From assembly GCA_003344405.1 (NCBI GenBank), contig NOWV01000126.1:1-64000 (forward strand): a stretch of 64,000 nt of DNA, written 5' to 3'. Each line of letters opens with the position of its first letter. Position 1 is the stretch's first letter. This DNA comes from Trichoplax sp. H2. Taxonomy: Eukaryota; Placozoa; Uniplacotomia; Trichoplacea. Positions 13,360 through 33,600 of the stretch are shown in pieces. Below the pieces are notes generated by a model. It did not search any database. It was not told the origin of the DNA and was given only the letters and a program-made list of their open reading frames with translations. Position numbers and translations under genes: made by a program.

Positions 13360-14269
13360 AGTTTCTAATCCTCTCTATGTTTCATCGATGAAGAATTTGT
13401 TAATCTTGTGGATGGTTTTAAGCTTTCATTGAGGCAAGTTGAATAATCAGTAAGAAATATTTTTAATTAATTAATAATGAATAATAATAATAATATTCCC
13501 TCGCTTCAATCAATTAAAGGCATCGACTGCTATTGCGCAGGTGCAGCTTTTCCTTGGTGCTGGGCGTTGTAAGCTTCAGCAGTGCAACGGTAGTGCAGTG
13601 TATCGTGCATCGGGAGTAGTATTATACTGCAGTATAGAGATTTTGAGGTATTGTCAGGTCGACGAATTTGGAGCAGAACGATTTGACTTTAAACGCAATT
13701 TGTGAAAGATAGAGACATCGTACGTCCATTATAATGGCAGATTCGTGTAAATGGACTCATCTACTATCGTTTGATTGGTAATGTGTTCAAATTTCTGTGC
13801 ATTTTTTTATTATTTTGCTTTCGTTTCTATCAGGAACAATTTCTCGGACACTTTGCGCTTACGAACTTGCTACAGTACAAAGTCATACCATAGAATTTGG
13901 CGCCAAATCGATGATGACTGCAACATTTTAATTTTTTTCCTATGCTACTGGAGTACAGGGTAAAATCTGAACATGATTGACTATGGTGCTGAACTACCGC
14001 AGATATTATGGTAAAAGTAATACGGCCCCGATGTTGCCATTCAAAATGAACGGCACACCAGGCCGTAACTTTGTCTGCTTGCTGGATGTTAGTTGACAAG
14101 TGATTGGGCTTCACTTTGCTCTATCACTGATCATTCTGTGTACCGTCCCTTACTACGCTATACAGTGTAAGGCATGGTTTGGGTAGCAAGACCGAATCCG
14201 ACGACAGGTCTTGATGATCTGGTCTGGTCCGGACCCTAATCAAAGTGATGGTTGATTTTACCAGGGTGT
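13360..14269. other. Spacer with a possible isolated first exon at 13734-13777
   Basis: Upstream of HINFP, on the plus strand, ATG at 13734 opens MADSCKWTHLLSFD and meets a good GTAATG donor after 13777. A candidate acceptor (ATCAG) follows near 13833. The downstream frame cannot be settled and nothing is recognisable, so this is recorded only as a possibility. Confidence 0.2.
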
Positions 14270-15690
14270 GAAAGAGTACAGTACTAAGTACTGTACTCAG
14301 AAAGCGCACAGGAAATCAGAAGGTACTGTAGACTGTAGACAGTACAGTACTCTATTGGTCCATCAGGCTCATGACAGAGTACGTCTGTCCGCCTGTACCA
14401 TAGCTAACCGAATCGGGAGGTCTTGATGATGTCAAAAGAAAGTGCACAGGAAATCAGACGGTACTGTAGACTGTAGACTGTAGACTGTACTGTACACTGT
14501 ACACTGAGTGTACAGTACAGTGCTGTACAGTACACTATTGGTCCATCTGGCTCATGACAGAGTACGTCTGTCCGCGTGTACCATAGTTAACCGAATCGAG
14601 AATCGAGAGGTCTTGATGATGTCAAAAGAAAGCGCACAGGAAATCAGCCGGTACTGTACTGTAGACTGTAGACTGTAGACTGTACACTATTGGTCCTTCT
14701 GGCTCATGACAGAGTACGTCTGTCCGCCTGTACAATAGCTAACCGAATCGAGAGGTCTTGATGATGTCAAAAGAAAAGCGCACAGGAAATCAGACGGTAC
14801 TGTAGACTGTAGACTGTAGACTGTACAGTACAGTACTGTATTGGTCCATCTGGCTCATGACAGAGTACGTCTGTCCGCCTGTACCATAGTTAACCCAGAA
14901 TGACAAAGCACAACCGCGACAATAGCCTGATGTTCTATTACTGTACAGTACAGTGTACAGTATGTACAGTCTACAGTCTACAGTACAGGACACTGAGTAG
15001 TGAGTGTGTGCAGTACTGTACTGTACGGTACAGTACAGTACAGTGCACATGAAATCAGAGGGTAACTGTACAGTACAGTACAGTATTCGTATATCTGCCT
15101 CAGGAGCGAGTATGTCTGTCCGCCTGTACCATGATGTACAGTACCATAATGACAAACACGACCGTGACAATACAGTACTGTACATACAGTACTGTAGGAG
15201 TGTATGTACTGTAGGTTGATGTCTTATTACAGTATTACACTGAGTATAGGGTACTGTACATTGTACTGTACAAGTGTACATTTATTAAATGTTAAATGTA
15301 ATGTACAACGTCTGTCCGCCTGTAGCATGATCAAGCATAATGACAAGCACGACCGCGACAATGGCTTGATGTCATATACAGTAGACTAGTATTTCAGTAC
15401 TGTACATCGCATGTTACAGATTGCAAAGCGTAAACTGGTGTAGAGAGACATGGACGACAATACTAGAAAAATGGGTATATCTTTCCTAGTCTATGGCCTA
15501 GTCCACAGTACAGTACTTTTGACTCTACTGTACTACTGTACAGTACTGTACTCTACAGTACAGTACTGTACAGTACTGTACAGTACAGTACTGTACAGTA
15601 CTATACAGTACATCAGATAAAAAAATACTTACTGTACTGTACAGTACAGTACTGTACTGTAGAGACTGTAGACTCTAGTGTAGAGTCCAC
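14270..15690. repeat. TACTGTACAGTA palindromic repeat field with embedded ~150-bp tandem units
   Basis: The stretch is saturated with GTACTGTACAGTAC and its fragments, which read the same on both strands; 15530-15612 is almost pure motif. Embedded is a non-palindromic unit containing GGTCCATCTGGCTCATGACA, CGTCTGTCCGCCTGTACC and GTCTTGATGATGTCAAAAG. It begins at about 14355, 14536, 14688 and 14838 (periods about 181, 152 and 150 bp), with more diverged copies near 15090 and 15305. Runs of the heptamer CTGTAGA separate the units. Open frames across it (up to 163 codons on the minus strand) follow the repeat and are not genes. Confidence 0.9.
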
Positions 15691-15840
15691 AACTTGACTC
15701 GCGTGCCTGCCTGCAGATGTCCGTTGCGTCGTCACACGGTCTGCGACGGCAAAAAAAGAAAAAGTGATGCGCAAGCGTAGTTACTCCTGCCACGAACTTG
15801 CTTGGTCGCTCTAGCAGCCATTTTGATTGCTTCCATTTGC

Positions 15841-24033
<8,193 letters not shown>

Positions 24034-25250
24034 AAGGATAACGTTGAGTAAATTTAATGATTAGATGCTATTATAATTAGCCATATATGGATTGGGTAGC
24101 AATATGCGTACAATGTCTTCTTTTTTAAATTGATGATGAAACTTTAATGCCCGAAATGAAACTATATTATATAATGATTGCTATTGCGTTTGCAATAAAA
24201 TTACTATGCAGTTGAAACAATCTGTGGAATTGTGATTTATGAACTTGTATTTACGTTACGATAAAGTAATAATGGGCTTTAATTTTATTGTAAGTGCGTA
24301 TGTCGAGTATCGATGTGACGTGATAAGTGGACTATAAATTTCAGGCTGATACATGTAGAGTCTATTTTCGTTATACGCCTAAGGATAACTGTTCAAAATT
24401 AATTATTTTTGCACGAAAATGAGCATGTTGAGTTATTGTTGAGATGGAATGACTAGCTATACAGTACAGGCAGATTCGTGAAGAAGATAAGTGCTTTGAT
24501 ACATGTAGCTGATGATACTAAAAGAACTTGATATTTCTGCGTAGTACTGTTTAACTGTACAATATCATCCTGTACAACAGCTTGCTGATGCGAGCTTATG
24601 AACAATTTAAACGTAAGAATTGATTCAACATTTACTGTACCATGGATTTATTAGACTCTACTTGTTTAGCATTGTATGTAACTGTGCTGGAATACGAGTA
24701 TCAATGGATTGAAAATAATAAAATATGCGCTTGTCCACCTCAAGACGAATAACTAGAATACAGTATTATGATGAGGATATCCAAGCAGCAGCAGTTTGAC
24801 AATTCATTGTAGACAGTATTGTCAATGATGAAAACTATTACAACGGTAAGAGTGGTTTCTGCATCAAAGTCTCTTGAAATAGATGACCAAGTTTGTATAC
24901 TGTCAATGCATATATGTACCCAATCGCGCACTAAACTACGAGTCTTTTGGACTGCAAGCGTCCGAGCGTCCATCCGACTGCAAGAAATGGTAATGAATTC
25001 TTTGAGTGTACAGTGTACACTGTACAGTACAACGCACTGTGCATCTGGCCGGACTGACGGATATACGCGTTGTTATAGCAAATCGCAATCCGCAGTTGCC
25101 GACATCAAAACTAGTTCCAACATTGGAGATTGATGAGTCTGCAATTTCCATCATTTTCTCCTTTAGGTTACTGAACTTGATCCATTTTTACTACTGCTGC
25201 TATTAGCAAAGGAGAGCTAAGCATCAATTTATTCTACAATAAAAGGCCTA
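24034..25250. other. COPA 3' UTR and spacer before PPP1R11
   Basis: About 1.2 kb with no recognisable coding exon. A TGTACAGTGTACACTGTACAGT block of the window-wide palindromic family sits at about 25007-25028. The 5' UTR and promoter of PPP1R11 must lie at the right end. Confidence 0.5.
24194..24199 (+). terminator. Poly(A) signal of COPA
   Basis: An AATAAA lies 161 bp after the COPA stop and is the first canonical signal downstream. The 3' end itself is unmapped. Confidence 0.45.
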
Positions 25251-26921
25251 ATGAATACCAACAGCATGTCAAAAACGCGGACAATCTCAGAAACCGTCCA
25301 TGCTAACGCTGCAACTGTAAGTATACCACACTATCTAATATGGAAAATGAAGAATTTACACTATTATTTTTAGTCATGAAATGAAATACTTGACCAAGAA
25401 CACCCTGAAAATGAGTGATTTCAATTAGAAATACAAGTAAGATAGTTCTTGGGTATTGGATTTCAATCCAAGAACTTAAAACAGTGTGATGGAAAGAAGT
25501 AGATGCGGACATTCATGACATTTTGCTTGACGAATATAGCATAGTAGATGAGCTTCAATTTTTATGTACAGTGCTTGTGAAATATTATCATTATTGACTT
25601 TCCGTAGATTTCCAAGCCAGTTTATTATCATTAAGATGCGATGCTATGATTACTATCTATTCATTTTGGTTTACATACTGAATGTGTGCATTGCTCATCA
25701 CTTTATCAATTGCTGTCGTTCAAAAATCGTAAGCCGTATGTAGATTTGGCCTTTCTTATTTCATTTATTATGGCTGTTCGTATGACAAAATCGGTTCGAT
25801 TCCTTGATGTAGGTATGATTAGGGCTGTAGTTTGTTGTGACTAGTCAGGAATCATAATGAGGGTTGTAACTATTAAGATACAATTATTTTGGACTGTCGA
25901 AGGACATAAAATTCTAGTTTGTAATGTACATTCTTTATAACTTTTACTTTTGATCGTGGAAGCAGTAGAGTTGTTGGGTCTGACACTTTAGCGCGCTAAT
26001 TTCTCTTGATTGTGTCCTCTCTTCATGCATGGTTATAGCGGTCCTAAGATTTGCCTATTTGCCACTTTGTACGAATCATGTTAAGAAATGATTAGCTTCT
26101 ACGATAGGATAGTTAGAGAACCTTTTCTATACGAATATTTCAATACTGTCATCCTGCAGGCTATTGGATAGCCAGTAATATATAATATCTACTATACTTT
26201 TCTAAAATGATCATGATGCTGTAGATAAAATGAGGCCTACTGTACTGTACTGTACTTGTTCAATAAATAGATATCAAAACATAAAGAGAGAGGATGTAAA
26301 AATCTATCCATTCGATCAATTGTAATTATCAAATATGGCTGTAGTGCTGTATTTGCTGACATTTTCATGTAGCATCGTAAGAAATAGTTATTCTTGTAGA
26401 TGGTTAAAATGCCTAACCTACTTCCCCTTGATTGAACTTCATCGAAGCAAACTACTTAAAAAAGTAGCAAGGGACTGATAGCATAATGGCTTGAGATACT
26501 GTAGCTGATAATGACTATTCGAAGGTTGATAATTTGCTAGACTGTAATAGGAAGCTCTTATTGAAGTTATGATGCGGACCACAGTCATGATGTAAATTCT
26601 TTTTTCTTCTTTTCCATTCTCCATTGGCTGATAATATGAAACCTCTTGGTCTATTAGACGCAAACGTTGAAATTAACCAAGCCGAAAAATAAAAAACGTG
26701 TCCAGTGGGACGCTAACACGGTCGATAATGAATTCCTGAATCGTAAATCATCGAAATGTTGCTGCATATACTCCAAACATGTTAAACTTGAAGATCGTGA
26801 TGCTTCTAGTAGTGACGATGACGATGATAATGGTGGCGATCAAAAGTGCGAGAAAAAGAAAGGTTGCCGCTACTGTAACATTCGTGATAAATTACAGCAG
26901 CAACAACAACCACGACAATAG
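25251..26921 (+). CDS. PPP1R11: Protein phosphatase 1 inhibitor-3 (PPP1R11)
   Basis: PPP1R11 is a small, heat-stable, disordered inhibitor of PP1. Mammalian PPP1R11 has also been reported to act as an E3 ligase. Two exons, 25251-25316 and 26658-26921, join in phase 0 (donor GTAAGT, acceptor TATTAG) to give 109 residues; human has 126. Seen in sequence: an N-terminal SETVHANAAT, then TLKLTKPKNKKRVQW with the PP1-docking RVxW motif, the invariant TVDNE..RKSSKCCCIY block, an acidic SSSDDDDD stretch, and a Cys-containing GCRYC segment, ending in a Gln tract. An in-frame ATG at 25266 (MSKTRTISETV) is an alternative start. The intron is 1.34 kb, long for this window. The C-terminal proline-rich tail of mammals is replaced by polyglutamine. 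Confidence 0.93.
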
Positions 26922-27008
26922 CGATAGACTTCTTCGGTCAAGATTACAATCTACGTTTTACCTATAAACTAGCTATTATTAAGTCGATATTCAGAAAACC
27001 TTCCTGGA

Positions 27009-27014
27009 AATAAA
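27009..27014 (+). terminator. Poly(A) signal of PPP1R11
   Basis: An AATAAA lies 88 bp after the PPP1R11 stop. Distance and position are typical. Confidence 0.5.
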
Positions 27015-29372
27015 CTATTTATTCATCATTATAAATTTTAAAACTTGGACATATTGGTACTGATCATTGTAGCCGAAAAGAAATTAACTGCTTAGCTTAT
27101 ATGGCGACGTGAATTCTCACACCTTTTCTTTGAACCAATAGTGGAAAGATCCCGTTTTAGTGTATCATTTTTTTACCTCAAGTAGCCATTTCTGTATACT
27201 TTACTGATGATTTTTTGGACAACTTTCACGACTGCAACTACTTGATTCGTGACTGAATCATGGCAAGAATTCCGATATCACTTAATAGTAATTTGGTGTA
27301 ACCTAGAAAACCAAATGTATAAAGATTTGTAGTCGATTGCAATAAGGAAAAGCCTAATGCTCTAATATAATAGTGCGTTTTGCTGCTTTTTAGTAATGTA
27401 AAGCAATAGCACCAGGTTAGGCATCACCTTAACAATATCAAGATTATATTAATATGTAGTATTTCATCTCTATCTCAGTTCTACATTTCATAACTAGATC
27501 ATTCATTGGGCTAATACTGTAAAATTTACTGGAATCAAGAGTAAAAATGAACGTCTTATTTTGTCATTTGGGGTAGAAATATGCTATTTTAACTGTATGA
27601 AAAAGAATTCTACGTATTTCCTGGTGTATCTCAGGATCTGAATAAATTAAAATGATATAACTGACATTGTACTGTTCATCCTTTCTAATTTATCGCTGTC
27701 ATTGAAATTTCTGTCTCCCTGCCTTGCTTTCATCAACAAGGATCTATACAATTTTTAATGAACGATCAAATTAATCTTTACTAATTCAATTGCATGCTAT
27801 TCATTGATGATTAGTACATTGCATATCTTGAGTTAAAGTACGATAAAAACTCTCTTGCAACGATTGGGAAAAATACAACATACGGTAATGCTTCGATATT
27901 ACAGTAATTGTACCGTCGAATCTCTCACTACCTATGAAATTGATACTATTTAATGGACATGATCGAATCAACCATTGCTAATTAACTAACTTGCTATCTG
28001 CAATTCATTATTGCACTGTATGACTTTGGATTGGGAGTAAGATTAAGTTCTATTTGCAACGGTATAGAGAATAGAACCAAAGTATTTTATTATACAGTAC
28101 TGTCTATTCTCTAAGGTGCCAATTTTATACAACATAAATGGATGTGATTAAATTAGTCATAGATAATCAAATTTGCATGCTGTCTATAAATAATTATTGC
28201 ACTGAAAGACTTCTAATGATAGAGAAACAGTAACGGAAAACTTTGTGCGATTGTGATATAATGTCTTCTCAAAAATATGACAAGAACTACAGTTTCTAGT
28301 ATACTTCACTTTATTACATAAGACTAGGTTCGTCTTACAACTACCAAGGACCATCAAACTGCAATCAGACTATATAATCTTAGTCTTAAGCTTATTTAGC
28401 GCTGTACCATAGCTATTATCAAATCTCTTATTAGATACTAAATCATTAGAAATAGGAGTAATTCATTATTTCCAGTGTAAGATCATGATTTTTGATGGAG
28501 GATCAAAATGCGAAAATGAGATTGATATTCAACAGTCTTAATTAATATTAGTAAGATAAATAATAGCAGGATTGAGATTAATATGGTCTTAGGATTGTTG
28601 TGCAGTTTAAGATATACTGCATTTATGTTCAGTATTTACAAATAAATACTGTACAATAAATCAAATACCCCAACCATTCTAACTGATCGATAAATGCCTA
28701 TAGTAATAATATATCTTGATAACGTATATTATTTAATAATCATCACCAGGAAGAAATTTTACGTTATAAAAGAGCTTTATTAGTTTCCTTGAAAATAAAT
28801 AAAGACGCTTTTATTGCCAACGTAATAATAAATGACTGCATCATTAATAATTAATGTGTTTGTATGTTGATACAATATACCGCAGATTTATGATAATATA
28901 ACTGACTGTAACTATTCAGTATAACTTGAAAACCTACCAAGACTTCTGTCAATTATCATCTCCATTAATGATTATAACTAATACTAATACGTTAAAGTGC
29001 TACAAAGTACATGCTTGTCTTGTATTTAAAGACGACTAGCTGATACTTTCTTACAGTCAATAACTTTATGATGATGTGGTCGCAACAGCATAAATTGATA
29101 TCGCACAAAATTATGGCGTGTATTGATTTCTATCTGTCAATTTCACTATGGTAATAGAATTGGAACTAAAATTTTCATATGATATGCTTAAGCATTCAAG
29201 TATTCTACAAGAAAATCCTATTAGAAAAAAATTAGGCAGAAATTTAATTCTTGCTAACTTATTCAATAAAACTTGAAATTAAGAATGTTTATCTTGTAAA
29301 ACCACAACTTATCTAATTATGCAAGTAGTCACAAGTTACAAGATCAATTTTGATTCGACCAAAATGTATTTC

Positions 29373-29391
29373 ATTTATTTATTTATTTATT
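29373..29391. repeat. (ATTT)n microsatellite
   Basis: Nearly five perfect ATTT units. On the minus strand these read as overlapping AATAAA signals about 1.25 kb downstream of the CBL stop, so they could serve as a distal CBL poly(A) site; this is a guess. Confidence 0.7.
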
Positions 29392-30482
29392 CAAAACCAT
29401 TAATATGAAGACTAACACATACAAATTACATATTCTTTCACCAAACCAAGTGCTTAATAACATATCTGTCTTTGATAATTAATATTATTATTGGTGTTCG
29501 ATAACCAAGTAACACTTATAGAAGTCAACAATAAAACTATGCCTGCTCCGGTGTAACATAGACGGGTCCATTTAACTAGATGCGATAATTACAATCGTGA
29601 TAGTTATGTGGTTAGTAGTACAGTACAAATGATGAGGAAAATAAATGCAAAAAAATTCTATAAAAATGACATAAATTGTTGGTCTGATTTCATCATAAAC
29701 CAAAAGGCAATGTATAATACTATCAGATATCGGATAGACGACGATATCTGGTTGTTCTGCCAAATAAGATTGAGTCTAGTATATAATGTGAAAAAGGTAA
29801 TTTACAGCTAATTAAATTAATAAGTGAATGAGTGATTAAGGCAGGTGCATTTTAGATAAATTGGTGATACCGATAGTGATTAAAGCTAACTGAACTATTT
29901 TCATCATTTAAATAAATTGCCAGAATATTAAGAATGGATTAAATCTTATTATTTGCTGTACGCCCATAAATCTAATCATTATACATATGTGAACGTCTGC
30001 AAAATTTGTATTAAAAATGGTAGTGCGTAAATGCAGGTGAATAGGATAGTTTACAAGACATTTTTCAAAAAATGCAATTCATTAATCAATTGTAGCAATC
30101 AAACCAAATTCATGATGTGCATAATGTGGCGTAAAGCATATTCAGTACTTTAAAAATTATAGAAATTATCACATTACAATCTAATCGCTATGGCTAGTTT
30201 ATGTAATATGATGCGAACAAAATGTCTGTCTATTCTACAGATTTATCAGAAAAAGTTATGAATAGAATGCAGACCTACATAAAGTTTCACTAAAACTTAC
30301 TATACATTAGGTCAAGAAATATAAACCAGTTATAGTAACACGTGCATAGTGATTTTACTACAGTCTTGCACTAATATCAAGTCATTTATAGTGCAATCTA
30401 TCTCTGCTGTTAATTTCATTTGAACTAGAATAAGAATCTAATGTGTAAGATTCAATTTGAAAATATTTGTTTGATCTAAATA

Positions 30483-30520
30483 CGCACGCACACAAACACT
30501 TACACACACACACACACACA
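30483..30520. repeat. (AC)n dinucleotide microsatellite
   Basis: An imperfect AC-rich start passes into a pure AC run at 30502-30520, 120-150 bp downstream of the CBL stop and probably in its 3' UTR. Confidence 0.85.
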
Positions 30521-30639
30521 TAGTAGATGTTACCTTAAAATTTATCTAAGCTAGAATAATAAATTAGCATTAGCGAAATTACAGTGTAAAACTTTGATCA
30601 ATCTAAAAGTATTCCTTTTGCTGCTTAATTAACATGTTA

Positions 30640-33600
30640 TCATTTCGGAACATAAAGCTTCAAGATACATACAGCAATTTCCAAATCGTTTTTCGCGATT
30701 TTTAAAGCTTGCTCAACTTTTTTTTCATCAAAACCATTCATTATAAGTGTGCAAAATGCTTGTTCGTCAACTCTCCGAGTTTTCCAATTTGTAATATAAT
30801 TCTGATCTAATACGTTTGCTTCACTTGCTATATCATCCTCGCCAACTTGATACAATGCCCCATCTTCATCATGATTTGAAGCTAACACGCCTGCTTCACT
30901 TGTCCCCTCATATTGTTCGTCATTGCTGGCCTCGACATTTGTCTCTTCATCGTTGTCGTTTTCATATATTCCTAAGTTATCATTGCCATCGATCATGCTA
31001 TCGACCACAATACTATTCCGTATTATTGGAAGGGGACCTAAAGAATTAAGTAGCATGCTATCAGAATTACCATACGCAGGATTCATCGTAGCATTTGATC
31101 GTTCTGGGATATTCTCGGTATAGTCCTCAGGAGTTAATGTTCTTTCATCTGTCACATTGTCATCATCATCATCAATACTACAGTAAGCATCATTACTAGC
31201 TTGATCCTCGTAGACATCAATATTGGAGAAAGCATGATTATCGCCACCGCTTCTATAAATTTGTGATCCATTCGCAGAAATGTCTCCTTCATAAGCTATG
31301 TTATTGATATGTAACTGTTGACCAACTAGGAAATTGGACGCTACATTATTTAAAGATCCATTACTTCTTTCATGATTAGCACCAACAGAAACAACACTGC
31401 TATCAAATGGCGCTATGTCACATGAAGCGGTTGATTGATTATAATTATTATCAGAGTTAATATTATTATTTTGTACTTTTGCACGCGCTGCAATATCAGC
31501 GGCAACAGTTGGTATTCGAGCGGTAGCCCCTAATACAGTTTCATCCGTAACCTGAAATAGTCGCATTACATATCATATTAGCTATTAAATCGATAGTTAA
31601 CTAAAACAGTATTTTAAAAAAATAACGTCGCCACCTTGAGTTTTGCACGGCAGTGTCATGAATTTTGCGTCGTAGCTACAGCACGAACTTTTCATGATCG
31701 TGTCAATTTTTCTCGTACTGGTAGCGACATTATTTTTTTAAAATACTGTAGGCACAAAGCATGAATGAGAACTGCAAACTAATAAGGGCATTAAATGACT
31801 AATAAAAAAGAAGTATTCATTCCATCGTTGCTTACCTCATCGGATGAACTTGCTCCTACAGTATTTAGATCAGAGATCGAATTGGCTTTACCGTCTAATA
31901 CAGGTAAGTTAAATGGTTCAATATAGACCTTTTTCCAACCCTATATTATAAATGAAAACGTACTCAATTAAGTAGAAATGGTTGGAATTAAATCAATCTC
32001 ATGCAAAAGTATATTTCCTGTAGTAAATCTATACAACACTTAATAATGTACTAATTTCTAGGATGTGATAGGTTATTATGTAAGTTAACGACGCGAATCA
32101 AATTAATCCAATGTCACAATTGATATATCTATTTACAATGCTAATATATTAAATCGATGCAGTATTAACAACGTTCACATTTATTACCACTATACGACAG
32201 CGACAAAACGGGCATTCCTGACCGCCTTTTAATTGCCAACGTTGCAGGCATTGCTCACACATTAAATGACCGCATGGTTCGAGATAAGCATCTTTATTTC
32301 TTGCAGCACAAATTTTGCATAATTCAAACGTACTACCCATGTTAACGTATATGTCATATTGATCCTTTGTTACAGTCATATGCTGTTGCGATGACGGAGC
32401 ATCTAGTGTTAAGTCAGGATTAGCATCATTTCCTGCTGGATATAGGTATCTGTAGTAAAAATAAACCCATAATAGATGATAGGTTATTAAATTATAATTA
32501 AAAGATAGTATTTGTAAACAGAGTATCTTTTACTTTCAGTGATAATATCTAAAACACGCTTACATTCCATCATTGAATCCGTCAATTAGTGCTTGCCGTA
32601 AAGGTTTATTATTGGGTATAGTTTGTACGACATTTCGTGATTCTTCAACGTACGCAATTGCCCACTGGCCCAATCGTGTACAGCTCAATCTGAATATATA
32701 ACTAGATAATTATAAAGAAAATTAAGGTTGTTCGTTAAATTAGTTTTTACTGCAACTATTACGAATTGGCTTAATTAAGTTTATATTTGTTTCTAAATTT
32801 TTATAAAACACATTAGCAATAATTATAGTCAAAATAATAGCACGATTACACTTCTTTAAGTTAGAAAACTGTAGGATTACAACGGTGAGAAAGGAGTAAT
32901 TAAAATAATATTTACTGTACAACAGACGACATAGAAAAATTGTTAATAGGCGAATAGTAATAAAACGTCTATAAAAGCAGAAATTTTCGAATACGTCAAA
33001 CTCTTCATCGCTAACCGTTGTATACAGACAACTACTTCAAAACTATTATAATACTAAGTATCCCATCTCTAGTTTTTGTACTATAGCATAATGTATTTTA
33101 ATGTAATTTTTTTTTTACCTTCCTGGTCTATCCAAGAATGGCTCCAAGGCATTTTTTGCATCATCATATGTTAAAAATGCTGCATATCCTGGATGAGAAA
33201 TAGCCAAAGAATTCCAGTTATGCATAATAGTAGCCCAAGGCTGGAATAGTCTGCTGAAAATATCGAACTCAAAAATGGATATATGTTGATTTAATGTTAA
33301 ATCCATGGTGCCCTTTAAAGAAATCGATTCATGATCAGATAATTGGCCATGCACACGCTCCAAAGCATCGCGGAAAGTTGTCCATGGTATAATAGCTCTA
33401 AACATATTCGAGACATATAGAAACAGTTTAGCCTTTCTTAACGTCAAAATAACAAATTACCACCTCGTGAGCAACTCCGGAAATGGATTAGTAGAGTCAA
33501 AAAGTTCACATTGAAATAGTGTAGTGTATAATTAATTAGATGATTGTAACAGAGAAACTTCACAGAAATCAACATGATATTTCATCGATCAAATTTTTCA

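Larger units (their letters stand above)
26922..30639. other. Gene-poor stretch between PPP1R11 and CBL
   Basis: About 3.7 kb of AT-rich sequence with only short open frames and no recognisable exon, RNA gene or element on either strand. It contains the PPP1R11 3' UTR, two microsatellites (annotated separately) and, at the right end, the 3' UTR of CBL. Confidence 0.55.

Noticed and set aside
14790-15281. 163-codon minus-strand open frame
   Set aside because: It follows the TACTGTAC repeat units, is Tyr/Cys/Thr/Val-biased by the repeat, and has an equally open opposite strand; not a gene.
24740-25206. Overlapping 66-104-codon frames on both strands before PPP1R11
   Set aside because: Both strands are open over a palindromic repeat, with no homology; PPP1R11 exon 1 at 25251 is the supported start.
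25780-25810. GGTTCGATTCC resembling a tRNA T-loop
   Set aside because: No matching acceptor stem, D arm or anticodon arm at the right distances; it lies in the PPP1R11 intron.
30816-31123. Plus-strand frames opposite the CBL last exon
   Set aside because: They are shadows of the Asn/Asp-rich minus-strand exon.
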